Shown: positions 36,847 through 46,392, counted from the stretch's first letter. The stretch is DNA of 64,000 bases from Pedobacter riviphilus (GCF_014692875.1 NZ_CP061171.1:2914001-2978000); one strand, 5' to 3'. Translations and numbers: made by a program. The notes: generated by a model from the letters alone, not told the origin.

Positions 36847-37949
36847 ATGAAAGAAATTACCGATATCATAAAGGCATATCAAAAGGCAACGAAAGAAAAG
36901 AAAAAAACAGCCCTCGCAACAGTAGTTAAGGTAGAAGGTTCTTCTTATCGCAGGCCAGGTGCCAGGATGCTGATTACTGAAGATGGCCAATTAACAGGAG
37001 CCATTAGCGGCGGTTGTTTAGAAGGCGATGCCTTACGGAAAGCACTTTCGGCAATAGTACAGCAAGAAAACAAACTCATTACTTACGATACTACAGACGA
37101 AGATGATGCCAAATTTGGTGTACAGTTGGGCTGCAATGGCATTGTACACATTCTGTTCGAACCCATTATAGAAACGGACGACTTAAACCCCATCGCTATT
37201 TTAACCGCTTTACAAAGCAAAAGGGAAAACGCTGTATTGGTTACACTTTTTTCGTTAGCGGATAAGTTGCAATTGGGCACGAGCATGCTTTTTAGAAATA
37301 AACCTATCCTATCTAAAATCCCAAAATCAATCAGTGATGAAGCAATTAAGGATATCCAAAAAGTTTCTGAAAATAAACTGCAACATTTAAGGTCTATGAA
37401 CTCGGCAGTCAACAGATTGATGCCTTTCTGGAGTTTATCCAACCTCCAATTTCATTAATTATAGCAGGTGCGGGCAATGATGCACAGCCTTTGGCAGAAA
37501 TGGCTTACCTTTTAGGCTGGGAAGTAACTGTGATAGATGGAAGGCCTGCCCACGCCACACTTCAACGTTTTCCAAATGCAACCAAGGTTTTAGTGAGTAA
37601 AGCCGAAAATGTGTTACCACAAATTCAGATAGATGGGCAAACAGCTTTTGTACTGATGACACATAATTACAGCTACGATCTCGAACTACTTAAATATCTA
37701 TTGGGTACAAATGCACCATATATTGGCACACTAGGGCCTAAGAAAAAGCTAATCAGAATGTTAGATGAACTGGATTTAGCAACCCCAATAAACGAAACAC
37801 GAGTGCACGGGCCCATAGGGCTTGATATTGGCGCAGAAACCGCAGAAGAAATTGCCATTTCTATCCTCGCAGAGATTAAATCCGTTTTTACCGGGGCATC
37901 GGCTATATTCTTAAAAGAGAAGAAAAAACCGATCCACGTTTACGAATAA
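36847..37949 (+). pseudogene. xdhC: XdhC/CoxI-family protein, single frameshift
   Basis: XdhC proteins bind molybdenum cofactor and hand it to xanthine dehydrogenase-type enzymes, including sulfuration. The N-terminal part (ATVVKVEGSSYRRPGARMLI, then GAISGGCLEGD) and the C-terminal Rossmann part (IAGAGNDAQPLAEMAYLLGW, GTLGPKKKLIRML, VHGPIGLDIGAETAEEIAISILAEI) are both complete but in different frames. One T is missing in the run at 37386-37388. The length is 3n+2, and restoring one base gives 367 residues, normal for the family. First gene of the molybdenum cofactor operon. ATG 36847 was preferred over an upstream TTG. Confidence 0.88.
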
Positions 37950-37965
37950 AAAAATAATTAAGCAA

Positions 37966-38556
37966 TTGAAAACGGGCATCATCATATTGGCAGCAGGCAA
38001 CTCTTCACGTTTAGGAAGACCAAAACAGCTTTTGGACTACAAAGGAAAAACACTCTTAAAAACGATAATAAATGAAGCTTTAGAAACAAATTGCAAACCT
38101 GTTATTGTTGTTTTAGGTGCATATGCGAAAGAAATAGCCGGCCAACATCAGCATGACCAGATTAACTTCGTTATTAATGAAAGCTGGAAAAATGGAATGG
38201 CCTCAAGTATTGTTGCCGGACTTTCAACCTTGGTTAAAAAAAATAGTGAAATTGAAAGCATCATTATTGCTATAGCTGACCAGCCTTTTATAAAAATGAG
38301 TAACTTTAATAACTTAATCGAAAAGCAGAAAGAAACAGGCAAAAATATCATTGCCAGTGCATATAATGAAACGATTGGAACTCCTGTTCTCTTCAAAAAA
38401 GACTACTTTGAAGCACTTTTATCGCTTAAAGGGAGCGAAGGGGCAAAAAGCATATTAAAGCAGTATCCGCAGGATCTGGAAACAGTAGCTTTCGAGCATG
38501 GAGGAATTGATATTGATACAGAAACAGATTACAATAATTTAATTAGCCAGCAATGA
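37966..38556 (+). CDS. MocA-like molybdenum cofactor nucleotidyltransferase
   Basis: 196 residues, NTP-transferase fold: GIIILAAGNSSRLGRPKQLLDYKGKTLL (nucleotide and metal loop), VVVLGAYA, IIAIADQPFI and TPVLFKKDYFEALLSLKGSEGAK. MocA/NTP_transf_3 enzymes attach CMP or GMP to molybdopterin. With XdhC next door, a CMP-type cofactor for a xanthine dehydrogenase-family enzyme is likely. The start is an unusual TTG at 37966, and no ATG fits before the first conserved motif. Its stop overlaps moaA (ATGA). Confidence 0.85.
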   Translation: MKTGIIILAAGNSSRLGRPKQLLDYKGKTLLKTIINEALETNCKPVIVVLGAYAKEIAGQHQHDQINFVINESWKNGMASSIVAGLSTLVKKNSEIESIIIAIADQPFIKMSNFNNLIEKQKETGKNIIASAYNETIGTPVLFKKDYFEALLSLKGSEGAKSILKQYPQDLETVAFEHGGIDIDTETDYNNLISQQ

Positions 38557-39533
38557 TAGCAGATTCTTTTGGAAGAGTACACGATTACCTACGGATATCA
38601 CTTACAGATAACTGCAATTTTCGCTGCTTTTATTGCATGCCCGAAGAAGAATACGACTTCACCCCTGCTTCCCGGCTCATGCAAACCGAAGAAATTATTA
38701 AGCTGGCAGAAGTTTTTGTAGCCAATGGCGTAAAAAAAATCAGGCTTACGGGCGGTGAACCATTGGTGAGAAAAGATGCTGCTCAAATTATTGCGGCATT
38801 GGGTAAACTTCCGGTTGAGCTTGTAATTACCACAAACGGAACCCGCATTGCAGAAATGTTGCCTGTATTAAAAGAAGCAGGTATTAAAACCATTAACATT
38901 AGTCTGGATACATTACAGCCTGAGAAGTTCTTTATGATTACCCGAAGGGATGTTTTCCATCAGGTACGCAGCAATATCGAACTGCTTTTGCAGCATAAAA
39001 TAAGGGTGAAAGTAAATATGGTGGTGATGAAAGGCCTTAACGACAACGAAATTAACGATTTCATCAGTTGGACCAAACACAACCCCATCCAGATCAGGTT
39101 TATTGAGTTCATGCCCTTTAGCGGTAATAAATGGACGAGCAATAAAATGTTTTCTTTAGATGAAATCCTATCCGTGGTTGAAAAAGATTTCACCGTATTA
39201 CCTGTTAAAGGAGAACCGCACGATACGGCCAAAAGTTTCATGATCCCTGGTCACGAAGGTTCGTTTGCCATTATCAGCACCATGACCAATCCTTTTTGCG
39301 ATACCTGTAACCGCATGCGCCTAACCGCAGATGGCAAACTCAAAAACTGCCTGTTTTCGGATAGCGAAACCGATCTGCTTACTGCATTGCGGAAAAATGA
39401 AGATGTGCTTCCGTTAATCCAAGCGACTATATGGAGCAAAAAGAAAGCATTAGGCGGGCAGTTGGCGGGTGATTTCGAAAAAATTGATGCAACTACTATT
39501 CAAAACAGAAGTATGATTACCATTGGAGGATAA
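38553..39533 (+). CDS. moaA: GTP 3',8-cyclase (molybdopterin step 1)
   Basis: 326-residue radical SAM enzyme, the first step of molybdopterin synthesis from GTP. N-terminal cluster CNFRCFYC (Cys 21, 25, 28) with LRISLTDN and KIRLTGGEPLVRKD. C-terminal cluster in NPFCDTCNRMRLTADGKLKNCLF. The end IQNRSMITIGG is the family's conserved GG tail. Overlaps the preceding gene by four bases and is followed by moeA. Confidence 0.95.
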   Translation: MIADSFGRVHDYLRISLTDNCNFRCFYCMPEEEYDFTPASRLMQTEEIIKLAEVFVANGVKKIRLTGGEPLVRKDAAQIIAALGKLPVELVITTNGTRIAEMLPVLKEAGIKTINISLDTLQPEKFFMITRRDVFHQVRSNIELLLQHKIRVKVNMVVMKGLNDNEINDFISWTKHNPIQIRFIEFMPFSGNKWTSNKMFSLDEILSVVEKDFTVLPVKGEPHDTAKSFMIPGHEGSFAIISTMTNPFCDTCNRMRLTADGKLKNCLFSDSETDLLTALRKNEDVLPLIQATIWSKKKALGGQLAGDFEKIDATTIQNRSMITIGG

Positions 39534-39540
39534 AATTTTC

Positions 39541-40719
39541 ATGATCAGCGTAAAAGAAGCAAAACACCTCATTTCTCAACATATAAAAGCATTAAATCCC
39601 ATTTCTATTGACTTGGCAAAAGCATCAGGGCTCATTCTTGCAGCCGATGTTTATGCAAAATATGATATTCCCGCATTTAGCCAGTCAGCAATGGATGGCT
39701 ATGCGTTAAAGTTTGAAGATCGCGAACAAGAGCTCAGCGTGGTTGGCGAAATGGCTGCTGGAACAGCAACTAACATTACAATCCAAAAGGGCGAAACCAG
39801 TAGAATATTTACAGGTGCTCCGCTGCCCAAAGGTGCCGACACCGTAGTGATGCAGGAAAAAATTACAAGGATAGATGGAAAAATCACCTTACAGGATCCC
39901 AATTTAAAACCTGGCTTAAATGTACGCGATAAGGGTTCGGAGATAAAAGCTAGCGCATTGGCTATGGAAAAGGGGGATTTTCTTAGTCCTGCCGCTATTG
40001 GCTTTCTGGCAGGGATTGGCATTAACGAAGTTAGCGTTTATCCCATGCCAAAAATTTCGATTATTGTAACGGGAAAAGAATTACAGCAACCGGGTAAGCC
40101 TCTTGAATTTGGACAGGTTTATGAATCGAATTCCTATTCTCTTTCTGCTGCTTTAAAACTTGAAGGGATTGAACAGGTTGCCGTTTATGAAGCTGACGAT
40201 GATCTCGGGATCTTAAAAAACGTACTACTAAATGCAACAGCAAACAGCGATGTTGTTCTGTTGACAGGAGGTGTAAGTGTTGGCGATTATGATTTCGTAA
40301 TTGAAGCAGCCTCACATTGCGGCATCAAACAGATTTTTCATAAAGTGAAACAGAAACCAGGTAAACCTTTGTACTTTGGCACAAAAGATCAGAAGCTAAT
40401 ATTCGGACTTCCAGGCAACCCTTCATCTGTACTCAGCTGTTATTATAATTACGTATTACCATCCATAAAATCCTTATCACATCAAAACAATAGTGTTATT
40501 GAGGTTCAGGCAGCGCTTACACATCCCTATTCCAAGCCTGCGGGACTAACACATTTCCTAAAAGGCAAATATGAAAATGGACTGGTCACCCCGCTCAGTG
40601 CGCAAGAATCTTACCGATTAAGCTCCTTTGCACAGGCCAATTGCCTCATCTGCCTCGATGAAATACAAGAACACTTTAATAAAAGTGACATCCTAACTGT
40701 AATGATTTTACCAAACTAA
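39541..40719 (+). CDS. moeA: Molybdopterin molybdenumtransferase
   Basis: 392 residues. It inserts molybdate into adenylated molybdopterin. Motifs: DIPAFSQSAMDGYALKFED near the start, IFTGAPLPKGADTVVMQE, VLLTGGVSVGDYDFVIEA with the MPT-binding TGG, PGKPLYFG and FGLPGNPSSVLSCYYNYV. ATG 39541 lies seven bases after moaA. An in-frame TTG at 39523 would overlap moaA and is not needed for the fold. Confidence 0.93.
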   Translation: MISVKEAKHLISQHIKALNPISIDLAKASGLILAADVYAKYDIPAFSQSAMDGYALKFEDREQELSVVGEMAAGTATNITIQKGETSRIFTGAPLPKGADTVVMQEKITRIDGKITLQDPNLKPGLNVRDKGSEIKASALAMEKGDFLSPAAIGFLAGIGINEVSVYPMPKISIIVTGKELQQPGKPLEFGQVYESNSYSLSAALKLEGIEQVAVYEADDDLGILKNVLLNATANSDVVLLTGGVSVGDYDFVIEAASHCGIKQIFHKVKQKPGKPLYFGTKDQKLIFGLPGNPSSVLSCYYNYVLPSIKSLSHQNNSVIEVQAALTHPYSKPAGLTHFLKGKYENGLVTPLSAQESYRLSSFAQANCLICLDEIQEHFNKSDILTVMILPN

Positions 40720-40722
40720 ACC

Positions 40723-41463
40723 ATGCAAGAAAGTTTTATACTCTTTTACTGTTTACTTTTTATTGTTGCTTTTTTATATGCTTCAGTAGGGCATGGCGGA
40801 GCAAGCGGCTATCTTGCATTAATGGCTATTTTTGCTGTTTCGCCCGCCATCATGAAGCCTACGGCATTATTGCTTAATCTGTTTGTTTCTTCCACTTCCT
40901 TTATCCAGTTTTATCGCGGTGGCCACTTTAAGTGGAAAACCTTTTGGCCTTTTGCCGTTGCCTCTATACCACTCTCTTTTGTGGGCGGTATGATGGTTAT
41001 TGAAAGTTCCATTTATAAAAAGATTTTAGGGTTGCTTTTACTCATCCCGGTCATCCGTTTTTTCTTCTTTAAAAATACCGATCCTAAAGATTTCAAACCA
41101 TCAAATATTCCTTTATCACTTACTATTGGCGGAATTATCGGTTTGCTTTCGGGCATGATCGGCATTGGGGGCGGAATTATCCTTTCCCCTGTCCTATTAT
41201 TGTTAAAGTGGACAGATCAAAAGCAGACGGCGGCAATTAGTGCAGCGTTCATCTTTGTTAACTCAGTTGCTGGTTTAGGCGGCCAGCTGATTAAAGGCTT
41301 CCAATTTAACAGCCACATGCTCGCTTATGTTGGGGTAGCTTTTGTTGGTGGCATTTGCGGCGCTTATTTTGGCGCTTTAAAATTCCCGCAAACCGTTTTA
41401 AAAAATGTTCTGGCATGTGTATTGGCACTAGCTGCTTATAAATTACTATTTACACATGCGTAA
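40723..41463 (+). CDS. TauE/SafE-family membrane exporter
   Basis: 246 residues with about seven to eight hydrophobic spans. The repeated motif G-H-G-G-A-S near the start (ASVGHGGASGYLALMA) and GGIIGLLSGMIGIGGGIILSPVLLL in the second half are typical of the sulfite/organosulfur exporter family. It starts three bases after moeA and overlaps the next gene by eight bases, so it is in the cofactor operon. It may export sulfite or another sulfur compound from molybdoenzyme action. Confidence 0.85.
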   Translation: MQESFILFYCLLFIVAFLYASVGHGGASGYLALMAIFAVSPAIMKPTALLLNLFVSSTSFIQFYRGGHFKWKTFWPFAVASIPLSFVGGMMVIESSIYKKILGLLLLIPVIRFFFFKNTDPKDFKPSNIPLSLTIGGIIGLLSGMIGIGGGIILSPVLLLLKWTDQKQTAAISAAFIFVNSVAGLGGQLIKGFQFNSHMLAYVGVAFVGGICGAYFGALKFPQTVLKNVLACVLALAAYKLLFTHA

Positions 41464-41962
41464 TATGAAATACCTTTTCATCGCCGTATTATTTTTAAGT
41501 TTTGTAGCAAATGCCCAAGAAAGCAAGCAATTTATAATCGAAGGGAAGGTTAAAAAGCCATTAACAATCACTCTAGACAATTTAAGTACTTATAAATCCG
41601 TTAATTTGGATAGTATGACGATTTTTAACCATTTGATGCAACGTAAAAACAGTATCAAAAACATTAAAGGTGTGCTTTTAAAAGATATTTTGGCCAAAGT
41701 AGAAATAGACGCTGTTTCACCAAAAACACTTAGCGAATACTACCTTGTTTTTACCGCAACTGATAACTATAAAGTAGTGTATTCGTGGAACGAAATTTTT
41801 AATTCACCAACCGGAAACCAACTGATGGTTTTAAGTAATTATGATACCGATCCAGTCAAGACTGAAAAAGGGAATATCGCCATTATTACACCCAGCGATT
41901 TCGCTACAGGAAGAAGATTTGTAAAAGGATTGAGTAAAATCAGCATCTTACAGGTAAATTAG
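41456..41962 (+). CDS. Exported molybdopterin-binding-fold protein
   Basis: 168 residues with a signal peptide (FIAVLFLSFVANAQ). The mature part resembles a shortened oxidoreductase molybdopterin-binding domain (FIIEGKVKKPLTITLDNLSTYKSV, then IKNIKGVLLKDIL, YLVFTATDNYKVVYSWNEIF and RFVKGLSKISIL), as in small periplasmic sulfite-oxidase-like proteins. The conserved catalytic Cys of true sulfite oxidases is not apparent, so it may bind ligand without redox chemistry. It starts inside the TauE stop region, or nine bases later at ATG 41465. Confidence 0.65.
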   Translation: MRNMKYLFIAVLFLSFVANAQESKQFIIEGKVKKPLTITLDNLSTYKSVNLDSMTIFNHLMQRKNSIKNIKGVLLKDILAKVEIDAVSPKTLSEYYLVFTATDNYKVVYSWNEIFNSPTGNQLMVLSNYDTDPVKTEKGNIAIITPSDFATGRRFVKGLSKISILQVN

Positions 41963-41966
41963 CACC

Positions 41967-42200
41967 ATGGAAATCGAAATAATCAGTTTTGGCCAAATTA
42001 CCGAATTCATCAAGAATCAAAAGGTTGATATTGCAGGCATTCGCGATACCGATACATTTAAACAATACCTCGAAGATCGATTTCCAGCCTTAAAAGGTAT
42101 GAAATACAAACTTGCCTTGAATAAAAATATTGTTCAACAGAATACGGAAATTTTAAACCAGGCTACAATAGCCATAATGCCACCTTTTTCTGGTGGTTAA
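41967..42200 (+). CDS. moaD: Molybdopterin synthase small subunit
   Basis: 77-residue ubiquitin-like sulfur carrier ending in PPFSGG, the Gly-Gly tail that MoeB adenylates and the sulfurtransferase thiocarboxylates. The strand pattern IEIISFGQITEF and the KYKLALNKNIV segment fit the beta-grasp fold. It lies four bases after the exported protein gene and six before moeB. Confidence 0.9.
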   Translation: MEIEIISFGQITEFIKNQKVDIAGIRDTDTFKQYLEDRFPALKGMKYKLALNKNIVQQNTEILNQATIAIMPPFSGG

Positions 42201-42205
42201 GCAAT

Positions 42206-43311
42206 ATGAGTGCAGAGCGATACAATAGGCAGATTATCCTTAAAGGGTTTGGGGAGGAAGCACAACAAAAGCTTTTAAGGGCAAAGGTACTTGTTATTGG
42301 CGCTGGAGGTTTGGGCTGTCCTGCGCTGCAATACCTGGCTGCTGCTGGCATTGGCCATATTGGCATTGTTGATGATGATACCATTTCATTATCCAATTTA
42401 CATAGACAAATTCTTTTTACTACAGCCGATATCGGAAAGCCGAAAGTAGAGATTGCGGCAAAGCGCCTGCAGGAAATGAATACCCAGATCGGTATTATCC
42501 GTCATCCAATCCGTTTGCAGAAAAACAATATCCTCGATATTCTATCCAGATATGATTACATATTAGATGGTACAGACAATTTCGAATCCAGATACCTGAT
42601 TAACGATGCCTGTGCACTGCTTAACAAACCACTTATATTTGCCGCAGTTTCGGGTTTTGAGGGGCAGTTAGCCATATTTAACGCTCCAGATCATTTTACT
42701 CCCAGCACCAATTACCGCGATATCTTCCCCATTCCCCCGATAAAGGAGAAATAGCCAATTGTGCCGAAAATGGTATTTTAGGTGTATTACCAGGTATATT
42801 GGGTACCATGGCAGCCGCAGAAACCATCAAACTGATTGCCAAAATTGGGCAGCCGTTAACCAATAAAATATTAAGTTATAATTTACTCACACAAGAACAA
42901 TACACCATCAATATCAGTCACGGAGGCGGTTATATCCTGCCTAAAAATGTTGATGAATTTTTAAATATGGATTATCAGGATACCAGCGAAGGACCACAGG
43001 GGTATATAGAAATTGATGCCAGCGAACTGGTTAAACTTCAACAGTTAGAATCGACAATTTTAATCGATGTACGTGAAAGGCACGAAGTACCGATATTGGA
43101 TAAACAAATCTTTACACAGGTCCCAATGTCGGAGTTTGGCGCTTTTATGAGCAAAGAGTTTTACCAAAAACATGTGGTTTTAATCTGCCAGCATGGAATC
43201 AGAAGTGTAGCAGCAGCAGAGGCCATGCAGGAAAAATACGGTGATGCCAAAAAGATTTACAGTTTAAAAGGTGGTATTGTAAAATGGAGAGATCATTTTC
43301 TCAAACCCTAA
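42206..43311 (+). pseudogene. moeB: MoeB/ThiF adenylyltransferase with rhodanese domain, single frameshift
   Basis: Activates MoaD. The N-terminal E1-like fold (RYNRQIILKGFGEEAQQKLL, VLVIGAGGLGCPALQYLAAAGIG, DGTDNFESRYLINDAC) runs up to FPIPP. In another frame it continues DKGEIANCAENG, then GTMAAAETIKLIAKIG, and ends in a rhodanese domain (STILIDVRERHEVP, active Cys in LICQHGIRS). One C is missing in the run 42734-42738. The total is 3n+2, and one added base gives 368 residues. All key residues are kept, so loss of function is doubtful. Confidence 0.88.
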
Positions 43312-43312
43312 C

Positions 43313-43756
43313 ATGAGCGAAAAAAAAGTTAAAAACATATTTGTTGATGGTTCAATAGCACCTGCTTTTATAGCCGATAGCATTGCCAAGCACAATAGCA
43401 AAACAGCTATTGGTGGCCATAGTATTTTTATGGGCCAGGTGAGAAAAGATGAAATTAACGGCAAATTTGTTGCAGCAATTGATTATACCGCATACGAAGA
43501 CCTCGCGCTTGAAAAAATGCATCAGATCAGGGAAGATATTTTCCAAAAATATCCATTAAACTGTATGCACATTTATCATAGCTTAGGCAGGGTTAAAGCA
43601 GGCGAGATCTGCCTCTTCGTTTTTACTTCATCGGCACACCGCAAACCTGCAATAGCAGCCTGTAGTGAAGTAGTAGACCGATTAAAAGCTGAATTACCGA
43701 TCTGGGGAAAAGAAATATTCGAAGACGAAACCCACCAGTGGAAAGAAAATATTTAA
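43313..43756 (+). CDS. moaE: Molybdopterin synthase large subunit
   Basis: 147 residues. It forms the heterotetramer with MoaD that puts two sulfurs on precursor Z. Motifs: GGHSIFMGQVRKDE, ALEKMHQIREDIFQKYPLNCMHIYHSLGRVKAGE with the active-site Lys/Arg set, FTSSAHRKPAIAACSEVVDRLKAELPIWGKE. One base separates it from moeB and one from moaCB. Confidence 0.95.
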   Translation: MSEKKVKNIFVDGSIAPAFIADSIAKHNSKTAIGGHSIFMGQVRKDEINGKFVAAIDYTAYEDLALEKMHQIREDIFQKYPLNCMHIYHSLGRVKAGEICLFVFTSSAHRKPAIAACSEVVDRLKAELPIWGKEIFEDETHQWKENI

Positions 43757-43757
43757 T

Positions 43758-44666
43758 ATGGTAAACATCACAAAAAAATCCAATACCTTAAGGATTGCCA
43801 TTGCAACCGCTACTGTAAAGGTATCGAAACAGGAAACCATTGATGCCGTTGAGCAACGCAAAATTCCCAAAGGTGATGTATTTGAATTTGCCCGTGCAGC
43901 AGGATTATTCGGCGTAAAAAAAACAAGCGACGTGATTCCGGATTGTCATCCGCTTCCGATTGAATACACTGCTATTACTTACGAAATTGTGGGTTTAACC
44001 ATCATTATTAATGTTGAAGTACATACCATTTACAAAACAGGTGTAGAAGTTGAAGCGATGCATGGTGCCTCGGTTACGGCCTTAACCATGTACGATATGT
44101 TAAAACCAATTGACAAGGGAGTCGAAATCGAAAATATCAGGTTATTAAAAAAATCGGGAGGAAAATCTGACCTTAAAAATGCGAAATTCCCTGAAATAAA
44201 AGCTGCAGTAGTAGTCTGTTCAGACTCTATTTTCGAAAATAAAGCACAGGATAGCGCTGGCAAAGCAATTATTTCGAGGCTCACCCAATGGGAAATCAAT
44301 GCTGAGAAATATGAAATCGTACCCGACGAAATCAATATCATCCGGAATAAAGCCAGTGAGTTAAGTAAAAGCGGCTATCATCTGATCATTTTTACAGGAG
44401 GAACCGGCCTTTCACCACGCGATGTAACTCCTGAAGCCATTGCGCCTTTAATTGACAGGAACATTGAAGGGATTATGGAAGCCGCCCGCCGTTATGGCCA
44501 GGAACGCATGCCTTATGCTATGCTTTCGCGTGGTGTAGCAGGTTTTATTGGTGAGACATTGGTGCTTACTTTCCCAGGCTCGAAAGGTGGTGCAGAAGAA
44601 AGTATGGATGCGCTTTTCCCACAGGTTTTACATTTGTTTAAGGTTATTAAAGGGGAAAAACATTGA
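43758..44666 (+). CDS. Bifunctional MoaC-MoaB/MogA protein
   Basis: 302-residue fusion. Residues 1-150 are MoaC (cyclic pyranopterin monophosphate synthase: RIAIATATVKVS, KTSDVIPDCHPLPIEY, GVEVEAMHGASVTALTMYDMLKP). Residues 155-302 are the MoaB/MogA adenylyltransferase (AAVVVCSDSIFENKAQDSAGKAI, IFTGGTGLSPRDVTPEAIAPLID, FPGSKGGAEESMDALFPQVLHLF). It makes the pterin precursor and then adenylates molybdopterin for MoeA. Last gene of the operon. Such MoaCB fusions are known in several phyla. Confidence 0.92.
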   Translation: MVNITKKSNTLRIAIATATVKVSKQETIDAVEQRKIPKGDVFEFARAAGLFGVKKTSDVIPDCHPLPIEYTAITYEIVGLTIIINVEVHTIYKTGVEVEAMHGASVTALTMYDMLKPIDKGVEIENIRLLKKSGGKSDLKNAKFPEIKAAVVVCSDSIFENKAQDSAGKAIISRLTQWEINAEKYEIVPDEINIIRNKASELSKSGYHLIIFTGGTGLSPRDVTPEAIAPLIDRNIEGIMEAARRYGQERMPYAMLSRGVAGFIGETLVLTFPGSKGGAEESMDALFPQVLHLFKVIKGEKH

Positions 44667-44769
44667 TCCTAGACTTTATTAACCAGATTGAAAATCCGGG
44701 GCATAGATCAAGATCAACAATATTAAATCTAAACAGCAAAAATATTTTTTGTGATAAAAAATTAAGTCC

Positions 44770-44777
44770 TACTTTTG
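44770..44777 (+). promoter_or_regulatory. -7 promoter box of 44782 gene
   Basis: TACTTTTG ends four bases before the ATG, so the transcript is probably leaderless. Confidence 0.6.
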
Positions 44778-44781
44778 CGGC

Positions 44782-45123
44782 ATGTCGTCTAAATATAAGA
44801 TTTTATACTTTTTCCAGAATTCTGATACTGCTATTCTAGAAATTCAACGTCTTGGTTTGCCCGAGAATGCTGATGCAGAAGCGACCTACCACTGGCTTTA
44901 CTTTGATAAAATTACAGGCTCTTTGATTAAATTATGGTTCAGATCGATGGATTCTTCTACCGAAATTGAAGAACGCTATTTTGAACAGGGTTATCTTAAA
45001 TTTAATAAAACAGAGGCTACATACATCGAAAAGCACAATTCTTCGCAACAAAAACTCAATAATATGGGCAATAGAGCTATTGGAGATGAAATAAGTGTTT
45101 TATTAGAAAATTATCTGAAATAA
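44782..45123 (+). CDS. Small soluble protein of unknown function
   Basis: 113 residues, no signal or membrane span, mixed alpha/beta with acidic C-terminus. Contains YHWLYFDKITGSLIKLWFRSMDSSTEIEERYF. No family recognised. The promoter box four bases from the ATG confirms the start and suggests leaderless translation. Tail-to-tail with the 45125-45727 gene, with one base between the stops. Confidence 0.6.
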   Translation: MSSKYKILYFFQNSDTAILEIQRLGLPENADAEATYHWLYFDKITGSLIKLWFRSMDSSTEIEERYFEQGYLKFNKTEATYIEKHNSSQQKLNNMGNRAIGDEISVLLENYLK

Positions 45124-45124
45124 T

Positions 45125-45727
45125 TTAAGCCATCTCTGGCAGTTCTGATTCTAAACCAACTTTATTTAGAGGATAACGGGAGGCATGAAAATCCTGAAGC
45201 GACTGACAAAAACCAGGGTACCATTCTTGTTTTTGCATACTTTCTAAAAGTTGTGCACAGGCGAGTACATCAGCATCAGCCTGGTGCAGTGCCTGGGCTA
45301 CAAAATTAACCACATTCCAAATACCTTCCATCATAAAAAACCTAAAGGCAGATAGAATTGCAGACCATTGCACTTTTTTAGCCAGTAGTAAAAAGAAACG
45401 CGATACAGGGCTGCACAAACGTTTAAAAGCCATGTAATCATCTTCGGCGCCCTCCAGGTTTAAAAGGCCATCACTGTAGGGCAGATTTACAATTTCTGCA
45501 GCAATTTTATCACGACCATAGAAATAAACACTGCCTGCACAAATGGAAGATATCGATATTAACGCCAGATGATCGTAGATTTCGGGATGCATTTTCAACT
45601 TTCCATTACGTACAAATACTAATCCGCCCTTTTTTGCAGTGCCAGCTTGTGTATTCATAGCTGATAAACTTAAAAGCTCAAATTCGCCTGCAAAATTAAG
45701 TGCCATTACAAACTGTGCCGCAGCCAT
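45125..45727 (-). CDS. Protein of unknown function
   Basis: About 200 residues from ATG 45727. A frame extension to TTG 45796 exists, but a -7 box covers that point, so the shorter form was chosen with moderate confidence. Helical and soluble. Contains hydrophobic FFLLLAKKVQWSAILSAFRFFMMEGIWNVV and, near the end, a Cys-containing AQLLESMQKQEWYPGFCQSL. No domain recognised. It stands between the 44782 gene and the cold shock gene with no operon partner. Confidence 0.55.
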   Translation of the reverse strand: MAAAQFVMALNFAGEFELLSLSAMNTQAGTAKKGGLVFVRNGKLKMHPEIYDHLALISISSICAGSVYFYGRDKIAAEIVNLPYSDGLLNLEGAEDDYMAFKRLCSPVSRFFLLLAKKVQWSAILSAFRFFMMEGIWNVVNFVAQALHQADADVLACAQLLESMQKQEWYPGFCQSLQDFHASRYPLNKVGLESELPEMA

Positions 45728-45793
45728 AAAAGTACCCCGATCTAGCGGTTTATTGTTTATAACAGGTTCCTGAATTGAAAAAATAGAAAGTTG

Positions 45794-45801
45794 CAAAAAT
45801 A
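45794..45801 (-). promoter_or_regulatory. Candidate -7 box of 45125-45727 gene
   Basis: TATTTTTG on the minus strand. If used, the mRNA starts about 45789, giving a 60-base leader to ATG 45727. Confidence 0.4.
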
Positions 45802-45994
45802 TTTAATTTGTTTGGTTCCGGCCGAGTAGATCGACATTGGCAAAAATAAAAATCCAATTCAAAAAACAACGATATAGATAGTGAGTTAAGTTGATCAGAA
45901 TGGTAATCAACTAGAAATGAGCAGGAAATTTTTTCAACCTTTTTGTTCAGTAAATCGTATCCCTAAGTTCGATAGTGTAATAAAGTATCCGTGC

Positions 45995-46021
45995 AAAAAA
46001 AAAGCAGGACTAAATCCTGCT
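45995..46021 (-). terminator. Terminator of cold shock gene
   Basis: On the minus strand: agcagga / tcctgct stem (46003-46009 with 46015-46021) followed by a run of T (A 45995-46003 on the plus strand), 20 bases after the stop. Confidence 0.85.
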
Positions 46022-46041
46022 CAAAATCTTTTGGGGAAGAA

Positions 46042-46230
46042 TTAAACAACTCTTACTTTCACTGCATTAAGGCCTTTTTTGCCTTCTTGAACTTCATATT
46101 CAACTGTATCATTTTCTCTGATTTCGTCAATCAGGCCTGATGCATGCACAAAAATCTCAGATCCGCTTTCTTCTTTAATAAAGCCAAAGCCTTTTTCTGA
46201 GTTAAAAAATTTTACTGTTCCGTTTTTCAT
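46042..46230 (-). CDS. Cold shock protein (CspA family)
   Basis: 62 residues, GTVKFFNSEKGFGFI (RNP1) and SEIFVHASGL (RNP2), all aromatic contacts kept. Nucleic-acid chaperone. ATG 46230 was chosen: a longer frame back to 46302 would put 24 hydrophobic residues ahead and overlap the promoter box at 46258-46265. Flanked by its own terminator. This canonical copy contrasts with the degenerate copies at 3893-4410. Confidence 0.93.
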   Translation of the reverse strand: MKNGTVKFFNSEKGFGFIKEESGSEIFVHASGLIDEIRENDTVEYEVQEGKKGLNAVKVRVV

Positions 46231-46257
46231 TATACTGGATGTTTTTAAATTAAAAAC

Positions 46258-46265
46258 CAAAAATA
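46258..46265 (-). promoter_or_regulatory. -7 promoter box of cold shock gene
   Basis: TATTTTTG on the minus strand, 27 bases before ATG 46230. A second match (TAATTTTG) lies about 30 bases further upstream. Confidence 0.5.
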
Positions 46266-46392
46266 GGATTAAAACCCAAAAACCAAAATTACTGGCAAAC
46301 AAAATTGCTAATTATGCACAAAAAGATTTACAACTGTAAAAATTATTGCTGCTATTTTACAGTCTAAGCTTTTAACCGTGAATGTTTGCGGG

